From Pseudomonas oryzae (GTDB lineage: Bacteria > Pseudomonadota > Gammaproteobacteria > Pseudomonadales > Pseudomonadaceae), in the NCBI RefSeq assembly GCF_900104805.1, contig NZ_LT629751.1:4514001-4578000 (forward strand): a stretch of 64,000 nt of DNA. Reading direction: 5' to 3'. Under the pieces are notes generated by a model. It was not told the origin of the DNA. It did no database searches and saw nothing but the letters and a program-made list of their open reading frames with translations. Below, piece after piece: positions 30,365 to 39,730 of the stretch. The position numbers and the translations under genes were made by a program. The first letter of the stretch is position 1; every line of letters starts with the position of its first letter.

Positions 30365-32419
30365 ATGGCGGAACTTCCCTGCGGCGCCTGGCCGAGCAGT
30401 TGGTCGGCCAGCGATGCCGCGGCGGCCAGCCGCGACTTCGCCGAGCTGCGCGCCGGTCTCGGCGGCCTGCTGTGGCTGACCTTCGACCCGGCCGAGGCGG
30501 CCTGCAGCCTGTGGCTGTGGCGCGCCGGCGCGGCGCGGCGGCTGACCCCGGCGGGCTTCTCGGTGCGCAGCCGGGTCTACGAATACGGCGGCGGCGCCTT
30601 CTGCGTGCTAGCGGACGGCGTGGCGCTGGTCGGCGAGGCCGACCAGCAGGTCTGGCATCTGCCCGTGGCCGCCGACGGCACGCCGGGCGAACTGCGTGCG
30701 CTGAGCGCCCATGCCGAGCGCCGCTACGGCGACCTGCACTGCGCCCCGGCCTGGCAGGCCGTGCTGGCGGTGGAGGAAAGCCGCGAGTCTGGCGCGGTGC
30801 GGCACCGCCTGGTCAGCCTGGATCCGGCCGACGGCGCGCGCCGGGTGCTGGTCGAGGGCGCCGACTTCTACAGTGCGCCGCGGGTGTCCCCGGATGGCCG
30901 CTGGCTGGCGTGGATCGAATGGGATCGTCCCGAGCTGCCGTGGACCGCCACCCGCCTGTGCCGCGCGGCGCTCGGAGCCGACGGCCGCCTCGGCCCGCAC
31001 GAGCGGGTGGCCGGCGGTGCGGGCGATGAGTCCCTGCAGCAGCCCGGTTTCGCCGCCGATGGCCGGCTGACCTGCCTGAGCGACCGTGACGGCTGGTGGC
31101 AGCCGTGGCACGAGTGCGGCGGGCGCTGGCAAGCGGTCGGGACCGGTGCTGCGCATGGCGCAGCCTACGAGCGTGGCGTCATGCCGGTAGGGGGCGCCAT
31201 GCGCACCGCCACGGCCCATGGTGCGCAGGGCGCACCCTACGCTAAGGCGGCACCGTCCGTAGGGTGCGCCCTGCGCACCAGCAGCTCCGGCGCCAGCCAG
31301 GACTGGAGCGCACCGCGGCCCATGGCCCAGGCCGACCACGCCCCGGCGCCCTGGCAGTTGGGCACCGTCAGCCACCTGCCGCTGGCCGGCGGCGGCTGGC
31401 TGCTGGCGCGCCTGGAGGAAGGCTGGGGCCAACTGGTCGAGCGTGACGCTGCCGGCCGCGAGCGGTGTCTGGCCGGCGAGTTCTCGCGCTTCCGCCAGCT
31501 GGCCGCCGACGACCGGCACTTCTACTGCATCGCCGCCGCGCCGGAGCGCCTGCCGGCGGTGCTGGCCGTCGCCCGCGCCTCGGGAGCCGTGCAGGTGCTG
31601 GCCGGCGGCGAGCAGCCGCTGGCCGAGGCCGAGCTGTCGCGCCCCGCGTCGATCCGCTTCGCCACGGGCGCGGGGGAGAGCGCCCAGGCGTTCTTCTATC
31701 CGCCACGCAACGCCGCCTGCGCGGTAGCGGCCGGCGAGCGGCCGCCGCTGGTGCTGTTCCTGCACGGCGGGCCGACCTCGGCCTGCTATCCGGTATTCGA
31801 TCCGCGCATCCAGTTCTGGACCCAGCGCGGCTTCGCCGTGGCCGATCTCAACTACCGCGGCTCCAGCGGCTTCGGCCGCGCCTGCCGGCTGCGCCTCGCG
31901 GGCGCGTGGGGCGAAATCGAGGTGGAGGATGCCGTGGCGCTGGTGCGGCATCTCGGCGCGGCTGGGCTGGTCGATCCGGCGCGCGCCTTCATCCGCGGTG
32001 CCAGCGCCGGCGGCTACACCGCGCTGTGCGCGCTGGCCTTCCACGACTGCTTCCGTGGCGGCGCCAGCCTGTACGGGGTCAGCGATCCGCTGGCCCTGCG
32101 CCGCGCCACCCACAAGTTCGAGGGCGACTACCTGGACTGGCTGATCGGCGATCCCGTGCGCGACGCCGAACGCTACGCGGCGCGCACGCCGCTGCGGCAT
32201 GCCGGGCGCATCCGCGCGCCGCTGATCTTCTTCCAGGGCGGTCTGGATGCAGTGGTGGTGCCGGAGCAGACCGCGGCGATGGTCGCCGCCCTGCAGGGCA
32301 ACGGCGTGCCGGTCGACTGCCACCTCTATCCCGACGAGCGTCACGGCTTCCGTCAGGCCGCGCACCTGGCCGATGCTCTGCAACGGGAATGGGAGTTCTA
32401 TCGCCGCCAGCTCGCGTGA
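30365..32419 (+). CDS. pqqH: PqqH-type S9 (prolyl oligopeptidase family) peptidase with an in-frame repeat insertion
   Basis: 684 aa, starting 6 bp after pqqE. The N-terminal ~400 residues form a beta-propeller. The C-terminal alpha/beta hydrolase domain has the nucleophile elbow GASAGGYTALCAL, an Asp in FFQGGLDAVVVPEQ and the catalytic His in DERHGFRQ. The family removes peptide material in PQQ maturation, or acts as a general dipeptidyl peptidase. Residues 261-305, encoded by 31145-31279, are not propeller sequence. They are a 45-codon translation of two palindromic repeats (GAAHGAAYERGVMPVGGAM... and HGAQGAPYAKAAPSVGCAL...). The frame stays open through them, so the protein may still fold with a disordered loop. 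Confidence 0.88.
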   Translation: MAELPCGAWPSSWSASDAAAASRDFAELRAGLGGLLWLTFDPAEAACSLWLWRAGAARRLTPAGFSVRSRVYEYGGGAFCVLADGVALVGEADQQVWHLPVAADGTPGELRALSAHAERRYGDLHCAPAWQAVLAVEESRESGAVRHRLVSLDPADGARRVLVEGADFYSAPRVSPDGRWLAWIEWDRPELPWTATRLCRAALGADGRLGPHERVAGGAGDESLQQPGFAADGRLTCLSDRDGWWQPWHECGGRWQAVGTGAAHGAAYERGVMPVGGAMRTATAHGAQGAPYAKAAPSVGCALRTSSSGASQDWSAPRPMAQADHAPAPWQLGTVSHLPLAGGGWLLARLEEGWGQLVERDAAGRERCLAGEFSRFRQLAADDRHFYCIAAAPERLPAVLAVARASGAVQVLAGGEQPLAEAELSRPASIRFATGAGESAQAFFYPPRNAACAVAAGERPPLVLFLHGGPTSACYPVFDPRIQFWTQRGFAVADLNYRGSSGFGRACRLRLAGAWGEIEVEDAVALVRHLGAAGLVDPARAFIRGASAGGYTALCALAFHDCFRGGASLYGVSDPLALRRATHKFEGDYLDWLIGDPVRDAERYAARTPLRHAGRIRAPLIFFQGGLDAVVVPEQTAAMVAALQGNGVPVDCHLYPDERHGFRQAAHLADALQREWEFYRRQLA
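31145..31279. repeat. Two tandem GTGCGCA palindromes inside pqqH
   Basis: Hairpin one spans 31145-31207 (imperfect arms GGTGCTGCGCATGGCGCAGC and GGGGGCGCCATGCGCACC). Hairpin two spans 31220-31279 with two 21-bp arms that are perfect inverted repeats (31220-31240, 31259-31279; core GTGCGCAGGGCGCACCCTA). The total is 135 bp, exactly 45 codons and codon-aligned, so the host reading frame is kept. Confidence 0.85.
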
Positions 32420-32549
32420 AGCCGTCGTGCCGCCCCGAACGCTACCGCAGAGCGGCTGGGCCACCTTCGGTGGATTGCAAAGACCGAGCAATGCAGTAGG
32501 CTGTCGCCTTGTAACAACCCATAACAACAACGATGCCGTCAGGTAGAGC

Positions 32550-33707
32550 ATGTCCATTACGCCGCTTCGCAAGTTCGTCAGCCCGGAGATCATCTTCGGC
32601 GCCGGCTCCCGCCACTCGGTCGGCAACTACGCCGCGACCTTCGGTGCGCGCAAGGTGCTGGTGGTCTCCGATCCCGGCGTGCAGGCGGCCGGCTGGGTGG
32701 CCGACGTGCAGGCCAGCCTCGACCAGCAGGGCATCGCCCACGTGCTGTTCACCGACGTGTCGCCCAACCCGCGCTCCGAGGAGGTGATGCTCGGTGCCGA
32801 GCTGTACCGCGCCAGCGGCTGCGACGTGATAGTCGCGGTGGGCGGCGGCAGCCCGATGGACTGCGCCAAGGGCATCGGCATCGTCGCCGCCCACGGGCGC
32901 AGCATCCTCGAGTTCGAGGGGGTGGACACCATCCGCGTGCCCAGTCCGCCGCTGATCCTCATCCCCACCACCGCCGGCACCTCGGCCGACGTGTCGCAGT
33001 TCGTGATCATCTCCAACCAGGCCGAGCGGATGAAGTTCTCCATCGTCAGCAAGGCGGTGGTGCCGGACGTGTCGCTGATCGACCCGGAGACCACGGTGAG
33101 CATGGACCCGTTCCTCTCCGCCTGTACCGGCATCGACGCGCTGGTGCACGCCATCGAGGCGTTCGTCTCCACCGGCAGCGGCCCGCTCACCGACCCGCAC
33201 GCGCTGGAGGCCATGCGGCTGATCGGCGGCAACCTGGTGCCGATGATCGCCAATCCGCAGGACATCGCCCTGCGCGAGAAGATCATGCTCGGCAGCATGC
33301 AGGCCGGCCTGGCGTTCTCCAATGCCATCCTCGGCGCGGTGCACGCCATGAGCCACAGCCTCGGCGGCTTCCTCGACCTGCCGCACGGCCTGTGCAACGC
33401 CGCGCTGGTCGAGCACGTGGTGGCGTTCAACTTCGACGCCGCCCCGGAGCGCTTCCGCGTGGTCGCCGAGACCCTCGGCGTCGATTGCCGCGGGCTGACC
33501 TCGCAGCAGGTGCGCGGGCGGCTGGTCGAGCACCTGATCGCCTTCAAGCACGCGGTCGGCTTCGAGGAAACCCTGCGCCGTCACGGCGTCGGCAGCTCGG
33601 ACATTCCCTTCCTGTCGCAGCACGCGATGCAGGACCCGTGCATCCTGACCAACCCGCGGCAGTCGACCCAGCGCGACGTCGAGGTGGTGTATGGCGAAGC
33701 CCTCTGA
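32550..33707 (+). CDS. ercA: Iron-containing alcohol dehydrogenase ErcA
   Basis: 385 aa group III alcohol dehydrogenase. NAD-binding signature VAVGGGSPMDCAKGIGI (residues ~92-108) and TTAGTSADVSQF follow. Metal ligands are in CTGIDALVHAIEAFVS and GAVHAMSHSLGGFLDLPHGLCNA. In Pseudomonas the pqqE-pqqH-ercA-ercS order is the same, and ErcA has a regulatory link to ethanol oxidation. The start at 32550 has only a weak RBS (AGGTAGA). A GCTACC sequence at 32441 is a weak relative of the CTACCAA motif. Confidence 0.92.
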   Translation: MSITPLRKFVSPEIIFGAGSRHSVGNYAATFGARKVLVVSDPGVQAAGWVADVQASLDQQGIAHVLFTDVSPNPRSEEVMLGAELYRASGCDVIVAVGGGSPMDCAKGIGIVAAHGRSILEFEGVDTIRVPSPPLILIPTTAGTSADVSQFVIISNQAERMKFSIVSKAVVPDVSLIDPETTVSMDPFLSACTGIDALVHAIEAFVSTGSGPLTDPHALEAMRLIGGNLVPMIANPQDIALREKIMLGSMQAGLAFSNAILGAVHAMSHSLGGFLDLPHGLCNAALVEHVVAFNFDAAPERFRVVAETLGVDCRGLTSQQVRGRLVEHLIAFKHAVGFEETLRRHGVGSSDIPFLSQHAMQDPCILTNPRQSTQRDVEVVYGEAL

Positions 33708-35454
33708 GCGGCAGCCCGGCAGCGGGCTGCCGGCTCCCTCGGCGGCGCCGCGCCCGGAGGTCGCCGACCTGCTCGGTCTCGGCAGCCACTCGGCGCGCAA
33801 GAGCTACTATCCCGAGCTGGCCGCGCGCCTCGACGAGCTGGAGCGCGAGCGCAACCGCTACAAGTGGCTGTTCGAGCACGCGGTACACGGCATCTTCCAG
33901 GCCAGCCTGCACGACGGCATCCGCGCCGCCAACCCGGCGCTGGCGCACATGCTCGGCTACGACGACCCGCAGGAGGTGCTGTGGTCGCAGCGCGACCTGG
34001 CCGAGCAGCTGTTCGTCGGCGGCCCCGCCGAGCTGGAGCGCATCGGCTATGCGCTGCGCCAGGGCAAGGGCCTGTTCGGCTACGAGACGCGCCTGCGCCG
34101 GCGCGACGGCAGCTGCATCGACGTGGTGATGAACCTGCTGCTCAAGCCCGACGCGGAGGGCCTGGTCGAGGGCTTCGTCGCCGACATCACCGAGCGCAAG
34201 CAGGCCCAGCTGCGCCAGCTGCAGCTCAACATCGAGCTGGAGCAGCGCGTCGCCGCGCGCACCGCCGAGCTGCTCGAGGCCAACCGCCACCTGCAGCAGG
34301 AAATCCGCGAGCGCGAGCGCATCCAGTGCGAGCTGCGCGAGGCGCGCGACGCCGCCGAGGCGGCCAACCAGAGCAAGGACAAGTACCTGGCGGCGGCCAG
34401 CCACGACCTGCTGCAGCCGCTCAACGCCGCGCGCCTGCTGATCGCCACCCTGCGCGAGCGCGCGCTGCCGGCCAGCGAGGCCAACCTGGTGGAGCGCACC
34501 CACCAGGCGCTGGAGGGCGCCGAGGACCTGCTCGCCGACCTGCTCGACATCGCCCGCCTGGACAGCCGGGCGATCCGTCCCGATCTCGCCGTGTACCGCC
34601 TCGACGAGCTGCTGGCGCCGCTGGCCTCGGAGTTCCAGTCGGTGGCCGAGGCCGCCGACCTCGAGCTGCGCGTGCGCATCCCGCGCCTGGCGGTGCGCAC
34701 CGACTTCCGCCTGCTCACCCGCATCCTGCGCAACTTCCTCAGCAACGCCTGCCGCTACACCGGCGAGGGCCGCGTGCTGCTCGGCTGCCGGCGGCGCGGC
34801 GGGCACCTGCTGATCGAGGTCGCCGACACCGGGCGCGGCATCCCGGCCGACAAGCTGGAGGAGATCTTCCTCGAGTTCAACCAGCTCGACGCCGGCCGCG
34901 CCGCCGAGCGCAAGGGCGTCGGCCTCGGCCTGGCCATCGTCGAGCGCATCGCGCGCATGCTCGACTACCGCATCCGCGTGCGCTCGCAGCCGGGGCGTGG
35001 CTCGTTGTTCAGCATCGAGGTGCCGCTGGCCGAGTACGTCGCGCCGGCACCGGCCGCGCGGCCGCAGGAGACGCCGGGCAACCCGCTGCCGGGGCGCCGG
35101 GTGCTGGTGGTCGACAACGAGCCGGACATCCAGCAGAGCATGCAGGCGCTGCTGGTCCAGTGGGGCTGCGAGGTGCGCGTCGCCGGCGGCCTCGACGAGG
35201 CGCGCGCGCGGCTCGCCGACGGCTGGCAGGCCGAGCTGCTGCTGGTCGACTACCACCTCGACCAGGGCGCCAACGGCTGCGACCTGGTGCGCAGCCTGCG
35301 CGAGGAGACCCGCCTGCCGCTGCCGGCGGTGATGATCACAGCCGAGCGCAGCGAGCAATGCCGGCGCAGCCTGCACGAGCACGGCATCCCGCTGCTCAAC
35401 AAGCCGGTCAAGCCCGGCAAGCTGCGTGCCGCGCTGAGCCAGTTCCTCGCCTGA
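33691..35454 (+). CDS. ercS: Hybrid sensor histidine kinase ErcS
   Basis: 587 aa soluble hybrid kinase with no membrane segment. Residues ~60-165 are a PAS domain (WLFEHAVHGIFQASLHDGI, FVADITERKQAQ). A coiled coil covers ~165-225. The phosphoacceptor helix is KYLAAASHDLLQPLNAARLL with its His. The ATPase domain is RILRNFLSNACRYT, VADTGRGIPADKLEEIFLEF and RKGVGLGLAIVERIA. A C-terminal receiver (~465-587) has VLVVDNEP, LLLVDYHLDQGANG and LLNKPVKPGKL, where Asp in LVDYH is the phosphorylation site. It overlaps ercA by 17 bp. It is expected to feed the regulatory cascade controlling alcohol dehydrogenase and pqq genes. Confidence 0.9.
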   Translation: MAKPSERQPGSGLPAPSAAPRPEVADLLGLGSHSARKSYYPELAARLDELERERNRYKWLFEHAVHGIFQASLHDGIRAANPALAHMLGYDDPQEVLWSQRDLAEQLFVGGPAELERIGYALRQGKGLFGYETRLRRRDGSCIDVVMNLLLKPDAEGLVEGFVADITERKQAQLRQLQLNIELEQRVAARTAELLEANRHLQQEIRERERIQCELREARDAAEAANQSKDKYLAAASHDLLQPLNAARLLIATLRERALPASEANLVERTHQALEGAEDLLADLLDIARLDSRAIRPDLAVYRLDELLAPLASEFQSVAEAADLELRVRIPRLAVRTDFRLLTRILRNFLSNACRYTGEGRVLLGCRRRGGHLLIEVADTGRGIPADKLEEIFLEFNQLDAGRAAERKGVGLGLAIVERIARMLDYRIRVRSQPGRGSLFSIEVPLAEYVAPAPAARPQETPGNPLPGRRVLVVDNEPDIQQSMQALLVQWGCEVRVAGGLDEARARLADGWQAELLLVDYHLDQGANGCDLVRSLREETRLPLPAVMITAERSEQCRRSLHEHGIPLLNKPVKPGKLRAALSQFLA

Positions 35455-35593
35455 AAGTGTGAGCTCCGTCACCTATTGAGTTGCTCGCCTGCGACAAAAG
35501 TCGTACGCCCCGATTAAATCCTGCGCGCGAGGCCGCGGTCATGGACCGATCATGGATCCGCCTCGCGCCAACAAGAACAAGAGGAGCAGGATG

Positions 35594-36652
35594 ATGTTGA
35601 AGCGTATGGCGTTGGCGCTGGGACTCGGGCTGGGTGCGACCCTGGCGCAGGCCGCTGATGTGTTGCGGGTATACGGCTGGGAGGGCCGCCTGGCGCCCAG
35701 CGTGATCGAGGCGTTCGAGAACCAGAGCGGCATCAAGGTGGAGTACACCACCTACTCCAAGGCCGAGGATGTGCTGCGCGACGTCGGTTTCGGCATCCGC
35801 TACGACGTGGTGTTTCCCGCCCATTTCCATCTGCCGGCACTGATCGATTCGCAGCGCCTGCAGCCGCTGGATCAGGCCCGGCTGAGCAATCTCAAGCAGG
35901 TCGACCCCGATCTGCTGGCCATGCTCAGCAGCTTCGAGGGCGAGACCCGCCACGCCGTGCCCTACCTGTGGGGCACCGTCGGCCTGGCGCTGAACGTGTC
36001 CAAGGTGGTCGACACCCTGGGCGTGCAGCCGGAGGACAGCTGGGGTCTGCTGTTCGACGCGCAGAACAGCGCGCGCCTGGCCCAGTGCGGCATCGGCCTG
36101 CTCGATGCGCGCGAGGAAGCGGTGTCGCTGCTGCTCAACTACAAGGGCCGGGCGCTGGGGCGCAGCGGTCCGCGGCAGATCCAGCAGGCCGGCGCCGACC
36201 TGGCCGCGCTGCGCGGCAAGGCCACCAGCTTCGGCAACAGCGCCTACATCGAGCAGCTGGCCAGCGGCAAGCTGTGCATGGCCATGGCCTGGAGCGGCCA
36301 CGTGCTGAAGGCCGCCGACAGTGGCGCGCCGCTGCGTTACGTCACCCCGCGCGAGGGCGCGCTGATGTTCATCGACACCATGGCCATCCCGCGCAACGCC
36401 GAGCACGTCGATGCCGCCTATCGCTTCATCGACTTCCTCGCCAGCGGCGAGGCCAACACCCGCAACGCCCGCGAGACCCTGTTCTACCCGGTCACCCGCA
36501 TCGACTCGCCGGCCATGGCCAGGCTGGCCAGCGAGCGACTGGATCTGGTGGTCACCGGCGAGCAGCGGCGCAGCTACTACTACCTGGAGGCGCTGAGCGC
36601 CAAGCAGAAGAATGCGGTGGATGCCTCCTGGGTCCAGGTGGCCGGCAAGTAA
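35594..36652 (+). CDS. Periplasmic extracellular solute-binding protein (polyamine-type family)
   Basis: 352 aa with a signal peptide (MLKRMALALGLGLGATL, cleavage near AQA-ADVLR). The mature protein starts VLRVYGWEGRLAPSVIEAFENQSGIKVEYTTYSK (split motif), the pattern of SpuD/PotD-like binding proteins, with YDVVFPAHFHLPALID, VPYLWGTVGLALN and FIDTMAIPRNAEHVDAAYRFIDFL. No permease or ATPase genes accompany it. Either ATG of the tandem ATGATG could be used; 35594 puts GAGGAG 7 bp upstream. Its ligand is unknown. Standing alone after ercS, it may signal or scavenge in alcohol or amine metabolism. Confidence 0.8.
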   Translation: MLKRMALALGLGLGATLAQAADVLRVYGWEGRLAPSVIEAFENQSGIKVEYTTYSKAEDVLRDVGFGIRYDVVFPAHFHLPALIDSQRLQPLDQARLSNLKQVDPDLLAMLSSFEGETRHAVPYLWGTVGLALNVSKVVDTLGVQPEDSWGLLFDAQNSARLAQCGIGLLDAREEAVSLLLNYKGRALGRSGPRQIQQAGADLAALRGKATSFGNSAYIEQLASGKLCMAMAWSGHVLKAADSGAPLRYVTPREGALMFIDTMAIPRNAEHVDAAYRFIDFLASGEANTRNARETLFYPVTRIDSPAMARLASERLDLVVTGEQRRSYYYLEALSAKQKNAVDASWVQVAGK

Positions 36653-36679
36653 CTCCCGCTCCGCACCGCCGCGCGCCGC

Positions 36680-37588
36680 TCAGCCGGTGCGCGGCGGCCA
36701 GTCCTCGCGCAGCCGTTCGAGCTGCGCGTCCTTGTCCTCCCACAGCCGGTTGACCCACTGCTGGAACTGCAGGCGGAACGCCTCGTCCTGGTCGTAGCTG
36801 CGGCCGAGGAATTCACCGGGGATCGGCCGCGCGGCGAAGCTCACCGCCACCCGGTGCAGGTTGCCGCACAGCAGGTCGCGAAAGCGCGGGCGGCCGTCCG
36901 GGTAGTGGATGGTTACGTCGACCAGCGTCTCCAGCTGCTCGCCCATCGCGCCGATCGCCAGGGCGATGCCGCCGGCGCGCGGCCGCAGCAGGTGGCGGTA
37001 GGGCGACTGCTGATCGGCGTGCTTGGCCTCGGTGAAGCGGGTGCCTTCGAGGAAGTTGAACAGCGCCACCGGAACGCCGCGCAGGCGCGCGCAGGCCTGG
37101 CGCGCGGTGGCCAGGTCGCTGCCGCGCTTCTCCGGGTGGCGCGCGAGGTAAGCCTTGGAGTGGCGCTGCATGAACGGGAAGTCGAGCGCCCAGCAGCACA
37201 GGCCGAACACCGGAATCCAGATCAGCTCCTGCTTGAGGAAGAAGCGCAGCAGCGGCAGGCGGCGGTTGAGATGGTACTGCAGGACGAAGATGTCCACCCA
37301 GCTCTGGTGGTTGCTGATCACCAGGCAGGAGCCGCGGCCGGGTAGGGTGTCCAGGCCCTCGAGGCGCCAGCGGATGGCGCCGAGGCGGTCGATCCAGGCG
37401 CGGTTGCCGTCCGCCCAGCACTCGGCGATGTGGCCCATCAGGCGCCGGCTGAGACGGCGGCTGGCGGCGAACGGCAGCAGCTTGAGCAGCGCCAGGGCGA
37501 ACAGCGGCCAGCACCACAGCAGGGTGTTGAACACCAGCAGCAGGCCGGCGACGAGGCCGCGCAGCGGCGCGGGCAGGGATCGCAACAT
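36680..37588 (-). CDS. PlsC-family acyltransferase
   Basis: About 302 aa membrane acyltransferase (YihG-like group). A hydrophobic segment at ~10-40 precedes the acyltransferase boxes: NHQSWVD (H-x4-D), LKQELIWIPVFG, and FLEGTRFTEAK (EGTR motif). It likely acylates lysophosphatidic acid or a related lysolipid. The ATG at 37588 is preferred over a TTG 15 bp upstream. It is convergent with the solute-binding gene; the 27-bp gap and gene ends contain CCGCCGCGC / GCGCGGCGG arms that could stop both transcripts. Confidence 0.85.
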   Translation of the reverse strand: MLRSLPAPLRGLVAGLLLVFNTLLWCWPLFALALLKLLPFAASRRLSRRLMGHIAECWADGNRAWIDRLGAIRWRLEGLDTLPGRGSCLVISNHQSWVDIFVLQYHLNRRLPLLRFFLKQELIWIPVFGLCCWALDFPFMQRHSKAYLARHPEKRGSDLATARQACARLRGVPVALFNFLEGTRFTEAKHADQQSPYRHLLRPRAGGIALAIGAMGEQLETLVDVTIHYPDGRPRFRDLLCGNLHRVAVSFAARPIPGEFLGRSYDQDEAFRLQFQQWVNRLWEDKDAQLERLREDWPPRTG

Positions 37589-37748
37589 CTTCGGTTTCCA
37601 CAAGGTCGAAACGGGGAGCGCGGCGGATGATAGCCCAGCCTTCGTCAGGCTTCAGGCCCCGTCGGCCATCTGTCCCGCGGCGGGTCGCATTCGGCCGGGG
37701 AGAGACGTAGAATCAGCATTCATACTTCATTCGCAAAGGTTTCATACC

Positions 37749-38234
37749 ATGCAGATCGCGGCCAACAAGGCGGTATCCATTGACTACACCCTGACCAACG
37801 AAGACGGTGAGGTCATCGACAGCTCCGTCGGCCAGGCCCCGCTGGTCTACCTGCATGGTGCCCGCAACATCATCGCCGGTCTGGAGCGCGCCCTGGAAGG
37901 CAAGCAGGCCGGTGACGAGCTGGAAGTGACCATCGAGCCGGAAGATGCCTACGGCGACTACAGCGTCGAGCTGGTGGCCGTGCTCAACCGCTCCATGTTC
38001 GAAGGTGTCGACCAGCTGGAAGTCGGCATGCAGTTCCACGCCTCCGCTCCGGACGGCGGCATGCAGGTGGTAACCATCCGTGACATCGAAGGCGACGACG
38101 TCACCGTCGACGGCAACCATCCGCTGGCCGGCCAGCGCCTGAACTTCAAGGTCAAGGTGGTCAACGTGCGTGACGCCAATCCGGAAGAAATTGCACACGG
38201 TCACATTCATGGCGAAGGTGGTCACCACCACTGA
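37749..38234 (+). CDS. slyD: FKBP-type peptidyl-prolyl isomerase SlyD
   Basis: 161 aa. FKBP core halves (KAVSIDYTLTNEDGEVIDSS and VYLHGARNIIAGLERALEGK) flank an insert-in-flap chaperone domain (~72-125: VTIEPEDAYGDYSVELV, MQFHASAPDGGM). The C-terminus HGHIHGEGGHHH is a short His-rich tail that can bind nickel. It is a cytoplasmic proline isomerase and chaperone, involved in metal delivery in some bacteria. An intrinsic terminator follows. Confidence 0.96.
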   Translation: MQIAANKAVSIDYTLTNEDGEVIDSSVGQAPLVYLHGARNIIAGLERALEGKQAGDELEVTIEPEDAYGDYSVELVAVLNRSMFEGVDQLEVGMQFHASAPDGGMQVVTIRDIEGDDVTVDGNHPLAGQRLNFKVKVVNVRDANPEEIAHGHIHGEGGHHH

Positions 38235-38288
38235 GTCGCCAGGCTCGCAGCGGAACATCTGCTGCTAAGCTGGAGATGAAGCACGCCG

Positions 38289-38321
38289 GGGCGCTGTTGC
38301 GGATCGCGATAGCGCCCTTTT
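38289..38321 (+). terminator. Intrinsic terminator after slyD
   Basis: GGGCGCT / AGCGCCC arms with a 15-nt loop are followed by TTTT, about 55 bp past the slyD stop. Confidence 0.65.
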
Positions 38322-38352
38322 GCTGAGTACGCTATCGGCCTGGAGTCATGCG

Positions 38353-38847
38353 ATGAGCATATTTCATGATCTGACCCTCAAAGCCCTGGATGGCGGGGAT
38401 CTGCCGCTGGCGCCGTTCAAGGGCAAGGTGGTGCTGGTGGTCAACGTCGCCTCGAAGTGCGGCCTGACCCCGCAGTACGCCGGTCTTGAGCACCTCCACC
38501 AGCAGTACCGCGAGCGCGGCTTCAGCGTGCTCGGCCTGCCGTGTAACCAGTTCGCCGCCCAGGAGCCGGGCGACGAGGCGCAGATCCGCGAGTTCTGCAG
38601 TCTCAACTACGGGGTGAGCTTCCCGATGAGCGCCAAGGTCGAGGTCAACGGCCATGATCGCCACCCGCTCTACCTGCTGCTCGCCGGCGAGGGCGCGGAA
38701 TACCCCGGCGACATCACCTGGAACTTCGAGAAGTTCCTGGTCGGCCCCGACGGCCGCGTGCTCGAGCGCTTCTCGCCGCGCATTCCCCCGGAAGACCCGC
38801 ACCTGATCCAGGCCATCGAGAAGGCGTTGGACGGCCTGCCGGCCTAG
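38353..38847 (+). CDS. Glutathione peroxidase family thiol peroxidase
   Basis: 164 aa thioredoxin-fold peroxidase. The active-site Cys is in NVASKCGLTPQYAGLE (Cys, not selenocysteine), with the other catalytic residues in GLPCNQFAAQEPG and DITWNFEKFLVG. This BtuE/Gpx type usually reduces hydroperoxides with thioredoxin. The ATG at 38353 has GGAG 7 bp upstream; a longer frame reads into the slyD terminator. Confidence 0.93.
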   Translation: MSIFHDLTLKALDGGDLPLAPFKGKVVLVVNVASKCGLTPQYAGLEHLHQQYRERGFSVLGLPCNQFAAQEPGDEAQIREFCSLNYGVSFPMSAKVEVNGHDRHPLYLLLAGEGAEYPGDITWNFEKFLVGPDGRVLERFSPRIPPEDPHLIQAIEKALDGLPA

Positions 38848-38893
38848 CTTTCGTCCGCGGGCGGAGGAAGCCCGCCCGCGCGCTTCCTCCTGC

Positions 38894-39649
38894 TCAGTGG
38901 CTGGCCGCCACCAGGCGCTCGCTGCCCTGTTCGCGCACCCAGAACACCGTCGCCCCGGCCACCGCCGCCGGCATCAGGACGATGTTCAGCCCCGGCACCA
39001 GCAGCGCGGCATAGGTGGCGGCGCCGAAGCCCAGGCTCTGCCAGCGCTTCTCGCGCAGCCAGGCGAGCATCTCGTTCCAGCCCATCTTGTGGTTGTCCGC
39101 CGGGTAGTCGATGTACTGCACGGCCATCATCCACACGCCCAGCAGCAGCCACAGCGGCGCGGCGAGCAGGTTCAGCCCGGGAATCAGCGACAGCACCAGG
39201 AGGCCCAGGGCGCGCGGCAGGAAGTAGGCGAGCTTGCGCAGTTCGCGGCCGAGGGTGCGCGGGATCATCGCCAGCAGCTCGCCCCAGCGGAACGGCGGCG
39301 CGACGTCGCGGCCGCGCACCACCGTCTCCACCTTCTCGGCGAGGAAGCCGTTGAACGGGGCGGCGATCAGGTTGGCCAGCAGGGTGAAGCTGAAGAACAG
39401 GATCAGCAGCACCAGTATCACGAACAGTGGCCACAGCAGGTATTCGAGGAAGGTCAGCCATTGCGGCAGGGTCGGCATCAGCGCGTCGACCCAGTAGCCG
39501 AACTGCTGGACGGCCAGGGTCAGCAGGGCGGCGAACAGCAGCAGGTTGACGGTCAGCGGCAGGATCACGAACAGGCGCAGACCGGGGCTGAGGATCAGGC
39601 GCAGGCCGGCGGCCAGGTAGCCGGGGCCGGAGAGGGCTTGCAGGGGCAT
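38894..39649 (-). CDS. cysZ: Sulfate transporter CysZ
   Basis: 251 aa inner-membrane protein with four to six hydrophobic helices. The EI24/CysZ signatures are [26 protein letters not shown] near the start, [36 protein letters not shown], and [17 protein letters not shown]. It supports sulfate uptake for cysteine synthesis. The ATG at 39649 with GGAG upstream gives the standard N-terminus ([11 protein letters not shown]); two longer starts exist. Confidence 0.93.
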   Translation of the reverse strand: MPLQALSGPGYLAAGLRLILSPGLRLFVILPLTVNLLLFAALLTLAVQQFGYWVDALMPTLPQWLTFLEYLLWPLFVILVLLILFFSFTLLANLIAAPFNGFLAEKVETVVRGRDVAPPFRWGELLAMIPRTLGRELRKLAYFLPRALGLLVLSLIPGLNLLAAPLWLLLGVWMMAVQYIDYPADNHKMGWNEMLAWLREKRWQSLGFGAATYAALLVPGLNIVLMPAAVAGATVFWVREQGSERLVAASH

Positions 39650-39730
39650 GGAAGGCTCCATCGATGACACGCGGCAACCTTAGCATGGTCGGCCGGACGC
39701 CGCGGGGGCGCCCGGCCGCTCGCGCCTGCG

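Noticed and set aside
29300-32419. 1039-codon frame joining pqqE-region sequence to pqqH
   Set aside because: The first 355 codons are an alternate frame of pqqE. PqqH starts at its own ATG at 30365.
36854-37345. Rightward frame opposite the acyltransferase gene
   Set aside because: Antisense shadow. The leftward frame has NHxxxxD and EGTR motifs.
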